NCBI GenBank assembly: GCA_019449635.1
Contig: JAGRPI010000040.1
Location: 1-47,259, forward strand
DNA: 47,259 bases
Direction of reading: 5' to 3'
Origin: Candidatus Ferrigenium bremense
GTDB taxonomy: Bacteria > Pseudomonadota > Gammaproteobacteria > Burkholderiales > Gallionellaceae
In this document: positions 7,573 through 16,550 of the stretch, piece after piece
How the letters are laid out: every line of letters starts with the position of its first letter
Position numbering within the stretch: position 1 is the stretch's first letter
Notes under the pieces: generated by a model
What the model was told of the DNA's origin: nothing
The model's input: the letters and a program-made list of their open reading frames with translations, nothing else
Databases searched by the model: none
Made by a program: the position numbers and the translations under genes

Positions 7573-8316
7573 ATGGACAGATTAATCTACACCGCAATGA
7601 CCGGCGCTTCGCACGTACTGCAGCAACAGGCCGCGGTGTCGGAGAATCTGGCTAATGCCAGCACGCCGGGATTTCGCGCCATGTTGAACACCTTCCGCGC
7701 CGTACCGTTGGTGGGTGAGGGCATGCCAACCCGCACGTTCGTGGTGGATTCCACGTCTGGCGCAGATTTCACCCCGGGAGCTTTCCAAGCGACCGGACGT
7801 GACCTGGATGTGGCGGTGAACGGCGCGGGCTGGTTAGCGGTACAGGGTCCGGATGGCAAAGAAGCTTACACGCGCAATGGCAGTTTTCAGGTTACACCCG
7901 AGGGTGTGCTGCAAACCCGTACCGGTCTGAATGTGCTGGGTGATGGCGGTCCGATCACCATACCAGCCGATACCGAAGTGACCTTTGCCAAGGATGGCAC
8001 AATTTCAACGGTACCAAATTACGGACAAGTGACGTCGGTGGTTGTGGCTGGTAGATTGAAGCTGGTCAATCCGCCGCCGGAGCAACTGGAGCGCGGCGAC
8101 GATGGTTTGTTTCGCCTGAAGGATGGCTCGACGGCCGCTGCGGATGCGAATGTGGGAGTAGTGCCGGGCAGCCTGGAAGGCAGCAATGTGAATACCGTGG
8201 AAGCACTGGTGAGCATGATTTCGCTGGCACGCAAATTCGATATGCAGATGAAGATGTTGCAAAGCGCAGATAACAATGCGCGGCAGGCCAGCCAGATAAT
8301 GAACATTTCGGGCTAA
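7573..8316 (+). CDS. flgF: Flagellar basal-body rod protein FlgF
   Basis: Proximal rod subunit adjacent to the distal rod. The 247-residue protein begins MDRLIYTAMTGASHVLQQQA with LANASTPGFRAMLNTFRAV. It carries the FlgEFG central motif LDVAVNGAGWLAVQGPDGKEAYTRNGSF, and ends with LEGSNVNTVEALVSMISLARKFDMQMKML. The start is preceded by CAGGAGAAAG. The gene lies between two repeat-bearing spacers in the flgB-J operon. Confidence 0.95.
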   Translation: MDRLIYTAMTGASHVLQQQAAVSENLANASTPGFRAMLNTFRAVPLVGEGMPTRTFVVDSTSGADFTPGAFQATGRDLDVAVNGAGWLAVQGPDGKEAYTRNGSFQVTPEGVLQTRTGLNVLGDGGPITIPADTEVTFAKDGTISTVPNYGQVTSVVVAGRLKLVNPPPEQLERGDDGLFRLKDGSTAAADANVGVVPGSLEGSNVNTVEALVSMISLARKFDMQMKMLQSADNNARQASQIMNISG

Positions 8317-8326
8317 GTAAATTGCA

Positions 8327-8342
8327 GGGAGTAGGGAGTAGG
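8327..8342 (+). repeat. Short heptanucleotide repeat (GGGAGTA, 2.3 copies)
   Basis: Two exact GGGAGTA copies plus GG lie ten bases after the flgF stop. This is the same motif as the five-copy array after flgE. It immediately precedes the 60-bp REP-like element at 8361. Confidence 0.85.
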
Positions 8343-8360
8343 CTTCCAGCTGAGGCATGA

Positions 8361-8420
8361 ATAACCAACGACTTGGCGAGCGTTGTTTGCTCGCTTAGTC
8401 GGATGGCTAGTAGTTCCATC
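8361..8420 (+). repeat. 60-bp REP-like palindromic element (single copy)
   Basis: Unit running from ATAACC to CATC. The outer stem CGACT (8369-8373) pairs with AGTCG (8397-8401). The inner stem GCGAGC (8376-8381) pairs with GCTCGC (8389-8394) around a 7-base loop. It has the same termini, length and outer stem as the copy inside tsaD (46168-46227), but the inner stem there is GCTGC/GCAGC. The two sides have therefore changed together. It fills most of the flgF-flgG spacer. Confidence 0.92.
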
Positions 8421-8460
8421 AGTGCCCATCCGCTCACCATAACTGATAAGGATAAAAATC

Positions 8461-9243
8461 ATGATACGCTCTTTGTGGATTTCCAAGACCGGCTTGGATG
8501 CGCAGCAGACCCAGATGGATGTCATCTCCAATAACCTGGCTAACGTTAGCACCACCGGCTTCAAGCGTTCGCGTGCGGTGTTCGAGGATTTGCTGTATCA
8601 GACCATCCGCCAACCCGGAGCGCAATCTTCGCAGCAGACTCAGATCCCGTCAGGTTTGCAGATTGGTACTGGCGTGCGACCGGTAGCTGCCGAGCGGATA
8701 CATACTCAAGGCAATTTGCAATTGACCGGCAATCAGTTGGATGTGGCGATCCAGGGAGCCGGATTCTTTCAAGTGTTGATGCCGGACGGCACCACGGCCT
8801 ACACCCGCGATGGTTCGTTCCAGACGGATAGTCAGGGTCAATTGGTGACCTCCAGCGGTTTTCCTATTCAGCCCGCAATTACAATACCGGCGAATGTCAT
8901 CAATGTGACGATAGGACGCGATGGAGTTGTCAGCGTCACCCAGCCCGGCGTGGTTGCGCCGGTCCAGGTGGGCAGCTTGCAGCTGGCAACCTTTATTAAT
9001 CCGTCGGGTTTGATGAGTGAAGGCGAGAATTTGTACAAGGAAACGGTTTCTTCCGGTACGCCGAGTACCAATGTGCCTGGGACAAATGGTAGCGGTTTGT
9101 TGAACCAAAGCTATGTGGAAACATCAAATGTCAACGTAGTAGAGGAACTGGTGAACATGATTCAGACGCAACGTGCTTATGAAATCAATTCCAAGGCTAT
9201 TCAGACATCTGATCAGATGCTGCAGCGTTTGACGCAGCTTTAA
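8461..9243 (+). CDS. flgG: Flagellar distal rod protein FlgG
   Basis: Major subunit of the distal rod that crosses the P and L rings. The 260-residue length is exactly typical for FlgG. The protein begins [20 protein letters not shown] with [20 protein letters not shown]. It carries [29 protein letters not shown] in the middle and the C-terminal [30 protein letters not shown]. The start is preceded by AAGGA. Confidence 0.97.
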   Translation: MIRSLWISKTGLDAQQTQMDVISNNLANVSTTGFKRSRAVFEDLLYQTIRQPGAQSSQQTQIPSGLQIGTGVRPVAAERIHTQGNLQLTGNQLDVAIQGAGFFQVLMPDGTTAYTRDGSFQTDSQGQLVTSSGFPIQPAITIPANVINVTIGRDGVVSVTQPGVVAPVQVGSLQLATFINPSGLMSEGENLYKETVSSGTPSTNVPGTNGSGLLNQSYVETSNVNVVEELVNMIQTQRAYEINSKAIQTSDQMLQRLTQL

Positions 9244-9287
9244 TTTTGAGTGAGAGGCAGGCCTCAGACCTGCGGGGGTGAGGTTGG

Positions 9288-9971
9288 ATGTTATTTAGAA
9301 CGTTATTATCGATGGGATTGATGGGTCTGGTTGGTTGCGTCAGCAATCCTCCGACCAGTGTGCATCAGCCGATGACCGCCAAGCCGATTGAGAGAAAAGT
9401 GGTTGCTCCGGCGGACGGGGCGATTTACCGTGCCGGAATCAACGAACGTCCACTGTTTGAGGATAAGCGTGCACGTAATATCGGCGATATCCTGACCATC
9501 AATATTGTGGAAAAAACCACTGGAAACCGGAAATCCAGCGGCAGTTCCAGCACTGCGAACAGTATCAATGCAACCACACCGAGCGTCACCGTCGGGACGC
9601 CTGCCAAGACATTGCTTAAAGCCTTTGCGGCAACCAGCAGCAGCAGCAACAAGACGGCAACTACCGGGGCGGGTGCTGGCAGTGAGGATATGACGGGAAC
9701 GATTACCGTGACGGTGATCGAAGTATTGGCAAATGGATATTTGCTGGTCAGCGGTGAAAAACAGGTAGCATTGAACCAGAGCGATGAATTTATTCGGTTC
9801 TCCGGCGTGGTTAATCCGACTACAATTACCTCTGCAAACACCGTGCAATCCACCCAGGTCGCCGATGCGCGCATTGAATACAAGAGTGCAGGCGCGATGA
9901 GCGAGGTAATAAACGATGTACAGTCGCTGGGGTTTTTGGGGCGGTTCTTTATGTCGGTGTTGCCGTTTTAG
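9288..9971 (+). CDS. flgH: Flagellar L-ring lipoprotein FlgH
   Basis: Outer-membrane lipoprotein that forms the L ring around the distal rod. The 227-residue precursor has a short signal peptide ending in the lipobox LVGC (Cys17). It has the family motif RPLFEDKRARNIGDILTINIVEKT at about 45-68 and the C-terminal IEYKSAGAMSEVINDVQSLGFLGRFFMSVLPF. A Ser/Thr/Ala-rich segment at about 75-125 is low complexity. It follows flgG by 44 bp in the operon. Confidence 0.95.
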   Translation: MLFRTLLSMGLMGLVGCVSNPPTSVHQPMTAKPIERKVVAPADGAIYRAGINERPLFEDKRARNIGDILTINIVEKTTGNRKSSGSSSTANSINATTPSVTVGTPAKTLLKAFAATSSSSNKTATTGAGAGSEDMTGTITVTVIEVLANGYLLVSGEKQVALNQSDEFIRFSGVVNPTTITSANTVQSTQVADARIEYKSAGAMSEVINDVQSLGFLGRFFMSVLPF

Positions 9972-10062
9972 GATTGAATGTGGTGTGGGTTGAGTAAAAG
10001 GTAGCGCATTGGGTTTCCTGTTTTCCGCTCCTTGCTCTCCGCCACTGTTTGAGGGGCAGCTA

Positions 10063-11151
10063 ATGAGACAAATTCTTTTAATACTGGCGATGTTGGTGCC
10101 GTTCACGGCATCGGCGGATCGCATCAAGGATGTGGCCAGTATTCAGGGCGTACGCGACAACCAGCTGATCGGCTACGGTCTTGTGGTCGGTTTGGATGGC
10201 AGCGGCGACCAGACCACGCAAACGCCGTTTACGGTGCAAAGTATCATCAGCATGCTGTCGCAGATGGGCATTAATCTGCCGTCCACTACCAGCCTGCAAC
10301 TCAAGAACGTGGCGGCGGTGATGGTGACTGCCACGCTACCGCCGTTTTCCAAGCCAGGACAAACCATAGATGCGACCGCTTCGTCAATCGGCAATGCCAA
10401 GAGCCTGCGTGGCGGGACATTGTTGATGACGCCATTGAAGGGTGCCGATGGACAAGTGTACGCGATGGCCCAGGGCAGTGTGCTGGTGGGCGGAGTGGGC
10501 GCTTCCTCAGGCGGAGCCTCGGTACAGGTGAATCATTTGAGTGTTGGACGTCTGCCGGCTGGCGCGACGGTGGAACGGGCCGTGCCGACGCTCTTGGGTC
10601 AAGGCGGTTTTATCCATCTGGAATTGAAAACGACGGATTTTACTACCGCCGCGCGGATCGTCGAGGTTATCAACGCACAGATTGCTCCGGAGTTGGCTTC
10701 GGCTCTGGATGGTCGGGTAATACAGGTGCGCGCGCCGTCAGGCAATGAGCGCGTTGCATTCATATCCAGGATTGAAAATCTGGAAGTCAGCCCGGCACAG
10801 GGTATCGCCAAGGTAATCATCAATGCGCGCACCGGGTCGGTGGTGATGAATCAGGCCGTGACATTGGATACCTGCGCCGTGGCGCACGGAAATTTGACCG
10901 TGGTAATTAGCACTGACAGTGCAGTGAGCCAGCCTGCTGCGTTTTCCCGGGGCCAAACCGTGCAAACCGACAAAACCACCATCGATGTTAAAGCCGATCA
11001 GGGAAGCCTGGTGCAACTCCAGAAGGGAGTGTCGTTGAGCGAAGTTGTCAAGGCACTTAATTCGATAGGCGCGACCCCGCAGGATTTGCTGGCGATTCTG
11101 CAGGCGATGAAATCATCCGGTGCGTTGCGTGCCGAGTTGGAGATCATCTGA
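10063..11151 (+). CDS. flgI: Flagellar P-ring protein FlgI
   Basis: Periplasmic P-ring subunit, assembled with help from FlgA. The 362-residue precursor has a signal peptide (RQILLILAMLVPFTASA) followed at once by the mature N-terminus DRIKDVASIQGVRDNQLIGYGLVVGLDGSGDQT, diagnostic of FlgI. The C-terminus has VSLSEVVKALNSIGATPQDLLAILQAMKSSGALRAELEII. The ATG at 10063 has GAGGGG six bases upstream. An in-frame TTG 18 codons earlier would put residues before the signal peptide and is rejected. The stop overlaps the flgJ start by one base. Confidence 0.97.
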   Translation: MRQILLILAMLVPFTASADRIKDVASIQGVRDNQLIGYGLVVGLDGSGDQTTQTPFTVQSIISMLSQMGINLPSTTSLQLKNVAAVMVTATLPPFSKPGQTIDATASSIGNAKSLRGGTLLMTPLKGADGQVYAMAQGSVLVGGVGASSGGASVQVNHLSVGRLPAGATVERAVPTLLGQGGFIHLELKTTDFTTAARIVEVINAQIAPELASALDGRVIQVRAPSGNERVAFISRIENLEVSPAQGIAKVIINARTGSVVMNQAVTLDTCAVAHGNLTVVISTDSAVSQPAAFSRGQTVQTDKTTIDVKADQGSLVQLQKGVSLSEVVKALNSIGATPQDLLAILQAMKSSGALRAELEII

Positions 11152-11984
11152 TGGTTAATCCGCTGGACACCTCCGCAAAGCTGGCTCTCGATACGCAGAG
11201 CCTGGAGCAGTTGCGGGCGCAGGCCAAACATTCACCGGATCAGGCACTCAAGGCGGCGGCACAGCAGTTCGAGTCGGTATTTCTTAACATGATGCTGAAG
11301 AGTATGCGCGAAGCCACGCCTCAGGACGGCATGTTCGATAGCGAGCAAACCAGAATGTTCACCGGGATGCTGGATCAGCAGTTAGCGCAAAGTATGGCCA
11401 GCCGCGGCGTAGGTCTGGCCGACATTATGGTCAAGCAACTCAGAGGGCAGATGACAGGGGAGCAAGGGTCAAAAGTTGGCGCTCAGTCCTCAGTCAATGT
11501 TTTGCCGTCTGCGTATAGCGAAAATACCCAGCAGGATTTTGTGAATCGCATGCGGCCGTTTGCCATGCAGGCCAGCCAGGCAAGCGGCGTGCCGCCACAG
11601 TTGATGCTGGGGCAGGCCGCGCTGGAAAGCGGCTGGGGGAATCGCGAAATCCGCATGGCAGACGGCAGCAATAGCTTCAACCTGTTTGGCATCAAGGCAA
11701 ATGGGGGCTGGAACGGCAAGGTGGCGGAGGTGATGACCACCGAGTATAGAAACGGCGTGGCATACAAGCAGGTTGAAAAATTCCGTGCCTATTCTTCTTA
11801 TGCCGAGGCATTTCAGGATTATGCCAGTTTGGTCGGCAATAATCCGCGCTACGCAGGCGTGTTGCAGCAGGGCGGCGATGTGGCTGGAATGGCGCAGGCC
11901 ATCCAGAAGGCAGGGTATGCGACAGACCCGAAATATGCCGACAAACTGGCGAGCATCATGGGCAAGATCGATTTGACCGGTTAA
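11151..11984 (+). CDS. flgJ: Flagellar rod scaffold and peptidoglycan hydrolase FlgJ
   Basis: Two-domain 277-residue protein. Residues about 1-100 form the rod-capping part (ALKAAAQQFESVFLNMMLKSMREATP). Residues about 120-277 form a glucosaminidase-type muramidase (MLGQAALESGWGNREI with the likely catalytic Glu, then SFNLFGIKANGGWNG) that opens peptidoglycan for the rod. This is the dual-function form of beta- and gammaproteobacteria rather than the single-domain alphaproteobacterial one. It is translationally coupled to flgI (TGATG overlap) and is the last gene of the flgB-J run. flgKL starts from its own promoter 120 bp downstream. Confidence 0.96.
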   Translation: MVNPLDTSAKLALDTQSLEQLRAQAKHSPDQALKAAAQQFESVFLNMMLKSMREATPQDGMFDSEQTRMFTGMLDQQLAQSMASRGVGLADIMVKQLRGQMTGEQGSKVGAQSSVNVLPSAYSENTQQDFVNRMRPFAMQASQASGVPPQLMLGQAALESGWGNREIRMADGSNSFNLFGIKANGGWNGKVAEVMTTEYRNGVAYKQVEKFRAYSSYAEAFQDYASLVGNNPRYAGVLQQGGDVAGMAQAIQKAGYATDPKYADKLASIMGKIDLTG

Positions 11985-12104
11985 TTACCTTGGCGGAATG
12001 CCGCTGATTAATTTTAGCTGAACTTGCCAAATTCTTTGCTAACTTATTGATTTTTATTGAGTGTGTTTTTCGGGCTCAATATGAATGGGTTGAATCGGCA
12101 TTCC

Positions 12105-12131
12105 TAAAGAATGGTTCGAACATGCCGATAA
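12105..12131 (+). promoter_or_regulatory. Sigma-28 (FliA) promoter for flgKL
   Basis: TAAAGAAT (-35, 12105-12112), an exact 11-base spacer, and a perfect GCCGATAA (-10, 12124-12131). It lies 37 bases before the flgK start codon in a 184-bp spacer after flgJ. It should place the hook-filament junction genes under FliA/FlgM control. Confidence 0.92.
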
Positions 12132-12168
12132 TACATACGAGCCCTTGTGGGCGACTGAAGGAAATATC

Positions 12169-14076
12169 GTGGCAGACCTGTTTACCTCGGCATTGAGCGG
12201 TATGAATGCTGCCCAGTTAGGGATAGCGACTACCGAGCACAATATTGCCAATGCAAATACCCCCGGATTTACGCGGCAGCAAATCCTGGTCAGTTCGCGC
12301 CCTGGCCAGCAGTTCGGTACCGGGTTTATCGGGCAGGGGGTCGAAGTAAAGGACATAAGGCGAATCTACGATCAATTTCTGAATACCCAGGTCTTGCAAG
12401 AGCAGAACCAGGCCAGTTATTTAACGGCTTACCATTCCGCAATAACGCAGATCGACAATCTGGTTGCCGATCCCACTGCAGGTGCGTCACCCGCGATGCA
12501 GAGTTTCTTTGATGCGCTGAATGGCGTCGCCAATAGCCCTGAATCAATGCCTGCGCGACAGACCTTGCTTGGCAATGCGCAGTTCGCCGTAAACAGGTTC
12601 CAGGCCATTGATCAACGCCTGACGGATATAGCCAATGGGCTTACCGGGCAAATCACCAATAGCGTCAATACCATCAATAGTTATGCCCAGCAAATCGCTG
12701 TGCTGAACGGCAATATCAAGCGGGCCACCGCCAATGGGCTGGGACAGCAGCCCAATGATCTGATCGATCAGCGTGATCAGCTGATCAGCCAGTTGAACCA
12801 GGAAATTAAAACGACCGTGCTGCGGCAGCCGGATGGAACGACAAGCGTGTTTGTCGGTAGCGGCCAATCATTGGTGCTTGATGAGCAAACGATGCGGCTG
12901 CAGGTCGTTCAATCGGCAAGCGACCCGAGCAAAGTGGATATTGCCTACCTGAACAATGGCAGGACTATTACCATGCAGCAAAACAGTTTGCAGGGCGGGA
13001 ATATAGGCGCCTACCTCGCTTTCCGTGACCAGACCCTGGAGCCGGCACGCAATGCGCTTGGCCGGGTAGCGTTGGGAATGGCCGTCAGTATCAATCAGCA
13101 AAACCAGCTGGGGCAGGATTTTAACGGCGCGCTTGGGGGCAATCTTTTCAGCATGGCTTCACCGCGTGTCGACAAGAATGCGAACAATAATCCAACCTCG
13201 GGAGTTCCATCCGTCACGATTGCAGACATGGCAGGATTGACGGCCAGCGACTACCAATTAAAGTTCAATGGCGGCACAAGCTATACTTTGATGCGTCTGT
13301 CAGATAGCGTGACGACAAGCTTTGCAAGCTTGCCGCAGACGGTGGATGGCATGACCATCACCGCGCCGGCACCGGTTGCCATAGGCGATAGTTTTTTGAT
13401 ACGCCCCACTGCGAATGGCGCGCGGGACATTGCACTGACCACCAATGACCCCGCCAAGATTGCAGCTGCGGCGCCGATACGCGGGGCTGCCGCTTTGACC
13501 AATACCGGCACCGCAACCATCAGCAGCGGAACAGTCAATGCGCCTCCACCGACCGATGTAAATTTACAGCAACCGGTAACGATTACATTTACTTCTGCTA
13601 CTACGTTTACCGTGGCCGGTGTAGGTGTGCCCGGCTCTCCGCTTGCAGGCGTTCCTTACACATCGGGCGCAGATATCATCTACAACGGCTGGACGGTACA
13701 AATCACTGGAACGCCGGTTGCGGGCGATGTTTTCAATATCTCATCCAACACCAATGCAACCGGCGACAACCGTAATGCCTTGTTGATGGCGGGTTTGCAG
13801 GCGCAAAACCTGATGGCGAACGGAACTGTGAGTTTTCAGGGTGCATATGGCCAGCTGGTCGGCGAGATCGGTGCCAAGACCAGTGAAATGGCCGTGACGA
13901 GTTTAGCCCAAACCAATATGGTGGCGCAGACAGTTGCCACGCAGCAGGCGGTTTCCGGGGTAAATCTGGATGAGGAAGCGGCTAACCTGATACGTTATCA
14001 GAAGGCTTATCAAGCGGCAGCCAAGGCGATGCAAATTTCTCAAACCATGTTCGATGCCATAATATCCATCAAATAG
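12169..14076 (+). CDS. flgK: Flagellar hook-filament junction protein FlgK (HAP1)
   Basis: First junction protein between hook and filament. The 635-residue protein begins VADLFTSALSGMNAAQLGIA with the rod/hook-family motif TTEHNIANANTPGFTRQQIL. A helical D1 region holds NGNIKRATANGLGQQPNDLIDQRDQLISQLNQ (about 185-215). It ends with AVSGVNLDEEAANLIRYQKAYQAAAKAMQISQTMFD, the FlgK/FlgL C-terminal helix. The start is GTG at 12169, with GAAGGA six bases upstream. It is somewhat longer than enterobacterial FlgK (547) because of added variable-domain sequence at about 380-530. FlgN (2418-2894) is its likely chaperone. Confidence 0.96.
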   Translation: MADLFTSALSGMNAAQLGIATTEHNIANANTPGFTRQQILVSSRPGQQFGTGFIGQGVEVKDIRRIYDQFLNTQVLQEQNQASYLTAYHSAITQIDNLVADPTAGASPAMQSFFDALNGVANSPESMPARQTLLGNAQFAVNRFQAIDQRLTDIANGLTGQITNSVNTINSYAQQIAVLNGNIKRATANGLGQQPNDLIDQRDQLISQLNQEIKTTVLRQPDGTTSVFVGSGQSLVLDEQTMRLQVVQSASDPSKVDIAYLNNGRTITMQQNSLQGGNIGAYLAFRDQTLEPARNALGRVALGMAVSINQQNQLGQDFNGALGGNLFSMASPRVDKNANNNPTSGVPSVTIADMAGLTASDYQLKFNGGTSYTLMRLSDSVTTSFASLPQTVDGMTITAPAPVAIGDSFLIRPTANGARDIALTTNDPAKIAAAAPIRGAAALTNTGTATISSGTVNAPPPTDVNLQQPVTITFTSATTFTVAGVGVPGSPLAGVPYTSGADIIYNGWTVQITGTPVAGDVFNISSNTNATGDNRNALLMAGLQAQNLMANGTVSFQGAYGQLVGEIGAKTSEMAVTSLAQTNMVAQTVATQQAVSGVNLDEEAANLIRYQKAYQAAAKAMQISQTMFDAIISIK

Positions 14077-14090
14077 GAAGCGGGTGTGTG

Positions 14091-15290
14091 ATGCGTATCA
14101 GTTCCAATACTCTTTTCGATAGCAATGTGGCGTTGTTAGGGCAACAGCAAACGCGCTTGCTGCATACCCAGCAGCAAGTCGCAAGCGGGCGCCGCATCCT
14201 TACCGCTGCGGATGATCCGGCGGCGGCGGCGCGTGCGTTGGAGATCACCCAGTCGGATGCGATGAATACGCAATATGCCGCCAACCGTATTGCGGCGCGC
14301 CACACGCTGTCCCTGGCTGAGAGTAATCTGCAGAGCGTGACTTCTTTATTGCAGGATGTGCAGACTGCGGTGGTGAATGCGGGTAATGGTTCACTCAACA
14401 ACAGTGACCGGAAAACCATTGCAACCGAATTAGGCGGCAGATTGCAGGAGCTGATCGGTCTGGCAAATAGTACGGATGGGTTGGGGAATTATCTGTTTGC
14501 CGGATTCCAATCCAAGACACCGCCTTTTGTGGATACGCCTACCGGAATCGGTTATTTCGGAGATGACGGGCAGCATAATGTGCAAGTCAGCGCGACACGG
14601 CAAATTGCTTCCAGTGATTCCGGTGCGGACATGTTCATGCGTGTGAAGAATGGCAATGGTACATTTATTTCCCAGGCTGCAGCAGCCAACACCGGCACGG
14701 GTGTGATCAGTTCCGGATCAGTTACTAACCCTGCCGCGCTGGTGGCGGGTAATTCGTATTCCATTTCCTTCAGCCTTGTGGCTGGTGTGATGAACTATAC
14801 GGTTACCGGTGCACCTGTTGCGCTGGCAGCTCCTGTAACAGGCGCCTATGTCAGCGGGCAGGCGATTAACTTTGATGGGATACAGGTGGATATACAAGGA
14901 ACCCCAGCCGTTACGGATACATTTACCGTCACACCAAGCACCAACGAAAGCGTGTTCAAGACCATTTCCGATTTGATCAACGCACTGAATGGGCCGGTGG
15001 TTGGAGCCAACCTGACGAATAGCCTGAATCGCGGACTCAATAACCTGGATAACGCACTGAATAATATTCTGACCACACGATCCTCATTGGGCTTGCGCCT
15101 TAATGAGATTGATGTGCTGCAGACTACGGGTGAAGACTTGAGCTTGCAATACAAACAAACTCTGTCGGTATTGCAGGATGTCGACTACAACAAGGCCATT
15201 AGCGACTTAACCCAACAGCAAATGAGCTTGCAGGCCGCACAAAAGTCTTTCACTAAAATCTCGGAGCTTTCATTATTTAGCTATCTCTGA
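14091..15290 (+). CDS. flgL: Flagellar hook-filament junction protein FlgL (HAP3)
   Basis: Second junction protein, related to flagellin. The 399-residue protein begins MRISSNTLFDSNVALLGQQQ with the flagellin-like N-terminal helix (LHTQQQVASGRRILTAADDPAAAARALEI). It ends with LQDVDYNKAISDLTQQQMSLQAAQKSFTKISELSLFSYL. A GTG codon directly upstream (14088) is an equally spaced alternative start relative to AGGAAG. It follows flgK by 14 bp and shares the sigma-28 promoter at 12105. The central 190 residues are an Ala/Val/Thr-rich variable domain. The converging fliR gene ends 66 bp downstream; no convincing terminator is seen between them. Confidence 0.96.
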   Translation: MRISSNTLFDSNVALLGQQQTRLLHTQQQVASGRRILTAADDPAAAARALEITQSDAMNTQYAANRIAARHTLSLAESNLQSVTSLLQDVQTAVVNAGNGSLNNSDRKTIATELGGRLQELIGLANSTDGLGNYLFAGFQSKTPPFVDTPTGIGYFGDDGQHNVQVSATRQIASSDSGADMFMRVKNGNGTFISQAAAANTGTGVISSGSVTNPAALVAGNSYSISFSLVAGVMNYTVTGAPVALAAPVTGAYVSGQAINFDGIQVDIQGTPAVTDTFTVTPSTNESVFKTISDLINALNGPVVGANLTNSLNRGLNNLDNALNNILTTRSSLGLRLNEIDVLQTTGEDLSLQYKQTLSVLQDVDYNKAISDLTQQQMSLQAAQKSFTKISELSLFSYL

Positions 15291-15356
15291 TTTTCGGGGT
15301 AGCGCGCGGGGGATCGCTCTGCCCATTGCCATTTCTGTTTCGGTTGGCCGGAAAAG

Positions 15357-16136
15357 TTACTGTGGCGGCTTAGCCAGATTAAGCATCGTACCCAGCCCTT
15401 CATGAGTTAGCCTGTCCAGCAGAGGGATGAAGTGTGGCATGGATAGCGCCAGCACGAGAAATCCGATTGCCAGCGTGATGGGAAAACCGATGGCAAACAG
15501 GTTAAGCTGTGGCGCGGCGCGGGTGAGTATCCCCAGCGCGATATTGGCGGTCAGTAATGCGGCCAGCAACGGCAACGAAATCTGCAAGCCGTAGGCGAAG
15601 ATGCTCCCTCCCCAATTGGCCACTTCATAAAATCCCTTGGCCGGCATCATGCTGCCGATGGGCAATGTGTGGAAACTTTCGGCCAACGCGGACAGCATGT
15701 ACAAATGGCCGTTCATGGACAAAAAGGCCAGCACCGCGATCATCCCAAGCCACTGGGCAATGATCGCAGAATGGGTGGCATTCACCGGGTCATAAAAACT
15801 GGCGAACCCCAGCCCCATCTGCATACCGGCCAGTTCGCCCGCCATTTCTACAGCGGTAAAAATCAGGCGCATGGTGAATCCCATCGCCACGCCGATGATG
15901 ATCTGCTGGATCATTATCAATAGCCCTTGCGGAGAGCCGACAGCGACCGGCGGCATCTCGCCGATGGTCGGCGCGATGACGATGGCAAGCAGCACCGACA
16001 AGCCGATTTTGACGCGTGCCGGGGCTTGCTTGTTGCCGAGTACCGGAGAACTGGCAATCATGGCAAGGATGCGCACCAGCGGGAAAATCAGGGTGGCGAG
16101 CCAGGTATCGAGCTGCGCACTGGTGAAGCTGATCAT
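15357..16136 (-). CDS. fliR: Flagellar export apparatus membrane protein FliR
   Basis: Integral membrane subunit of the type III export gate (FliP-FliQ-FliR core). The 259-residue protein has six or so hydrophobic spans, starts MISFTSAQLDTWLATLIFPLVRILAMIASSPVLG, and carries the family segment VKIGLSVLLAIVIAP. The start at 16136 follows the fliQ stop by five bases; the frame extends upstream into fliQ but that part lacks FliR similarity. It is the last gene of the minus-strand fli block, and flhB, often next to fliR, is not here. Confidence 0.95.
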   Translation of the reverse strand: MISFTSAQLDTWLATLIFPLVRILAMIASSPVLGNKQAPARVKIGLSVLLAIVIAPTIGEMPPVAVGSPQGLLIMIQQIIIGVAMGFTMRLIFTAVEMAGELAGMQMGLGFASFYDPVNATHSAIIAQWLGMIAVLAFLSMNGHLYMLSALAESFHTLPIGSMMPAKGFYEVANWGGSIFAYGLQISLPLLAALLTANIALGILTRAAPQLNLFAIGFPITLAIGFLVLALSMPHFIPLLDRLTHEGLGTMLNLAKPPQ

Positions 16137-16141
16137 GGCGG

Positions 16142-16411
16142 TTAGCCGATCATCCAGGGGATGTTGCCGTACAGCCTCTGGATGTAATCGACCATGGTAT
16201 TCACCATCCATGGGCCGGCAAAAATCAGCACGAAAAAAATCCCCAGCAGTTTCGGAATGAAAGACAGGGTCATTTCATTGATCTGGGTGGCCGCTTGGAA
16301 AATGCTTACCACCAAGCCGATGACCAGCGCGCTGAGCAGCAGCGGGGCCGAGAGCATCAGCGTCATTTCGACGGCTTGTTGTCCGATGGTGATGACGGTC
16401 TCTGGAGTCAT
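16142..16411 (-). CDS. fliQ: Flagellar export apparatus protein FliQ
   Basis: Small membrane subunit of the export gate. The 89-residue protein has two transmembrane helices and the family signature MTPETVITIGQQAVEMTLMLSAPLL, LVIGLVVSIFQAATQINEMTLSFIPKL and MVDYIQRLY. Length and motifs are typical. It is normally a few bases from fliP, but a 139-bp spacer separates them here. It is nearly fused to fliR (5 bp). Confidence 0.96.
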   Translation of the reverse strand: MTPETVITIGQQAVEMTLMLSAPLLLSALVIGLVVSIFQAATQINEMTLSFIPKLLGIFFVLIFAGPWMVNTMVDYIQRLYGNIPWMIG

Positions 16412-16550
16412 GGCTACAGCCTATATAAATTTGGTTCACGGGCGAATCGCAGTGTCGTGCGCTGGTTCGCTCCTGGCTCTTCAATCTTGATGTCTCGCCA
16501 TTCGCTGTGCGGCTCCTAGTGGCGCTCGCGCGATACGGCGGTGCAAGAAG
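16412..16550. other. Unexplained 139-bp spacer splitting fliP from fliQ
   Basis: No gene is supported here. The stretch is G+C rich and contains short partly repeated and inverted pieces (GGTTCGCTCCTGGC and GTGCGGCTCCTAGTGGC; GGCGAATCGC and CGCCATTCGC). This suggests an inserted dispersed repeat of a family not otherwise present in the window. A promoter for fliQR within it is possible but not evident. Confidence 0.4.
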
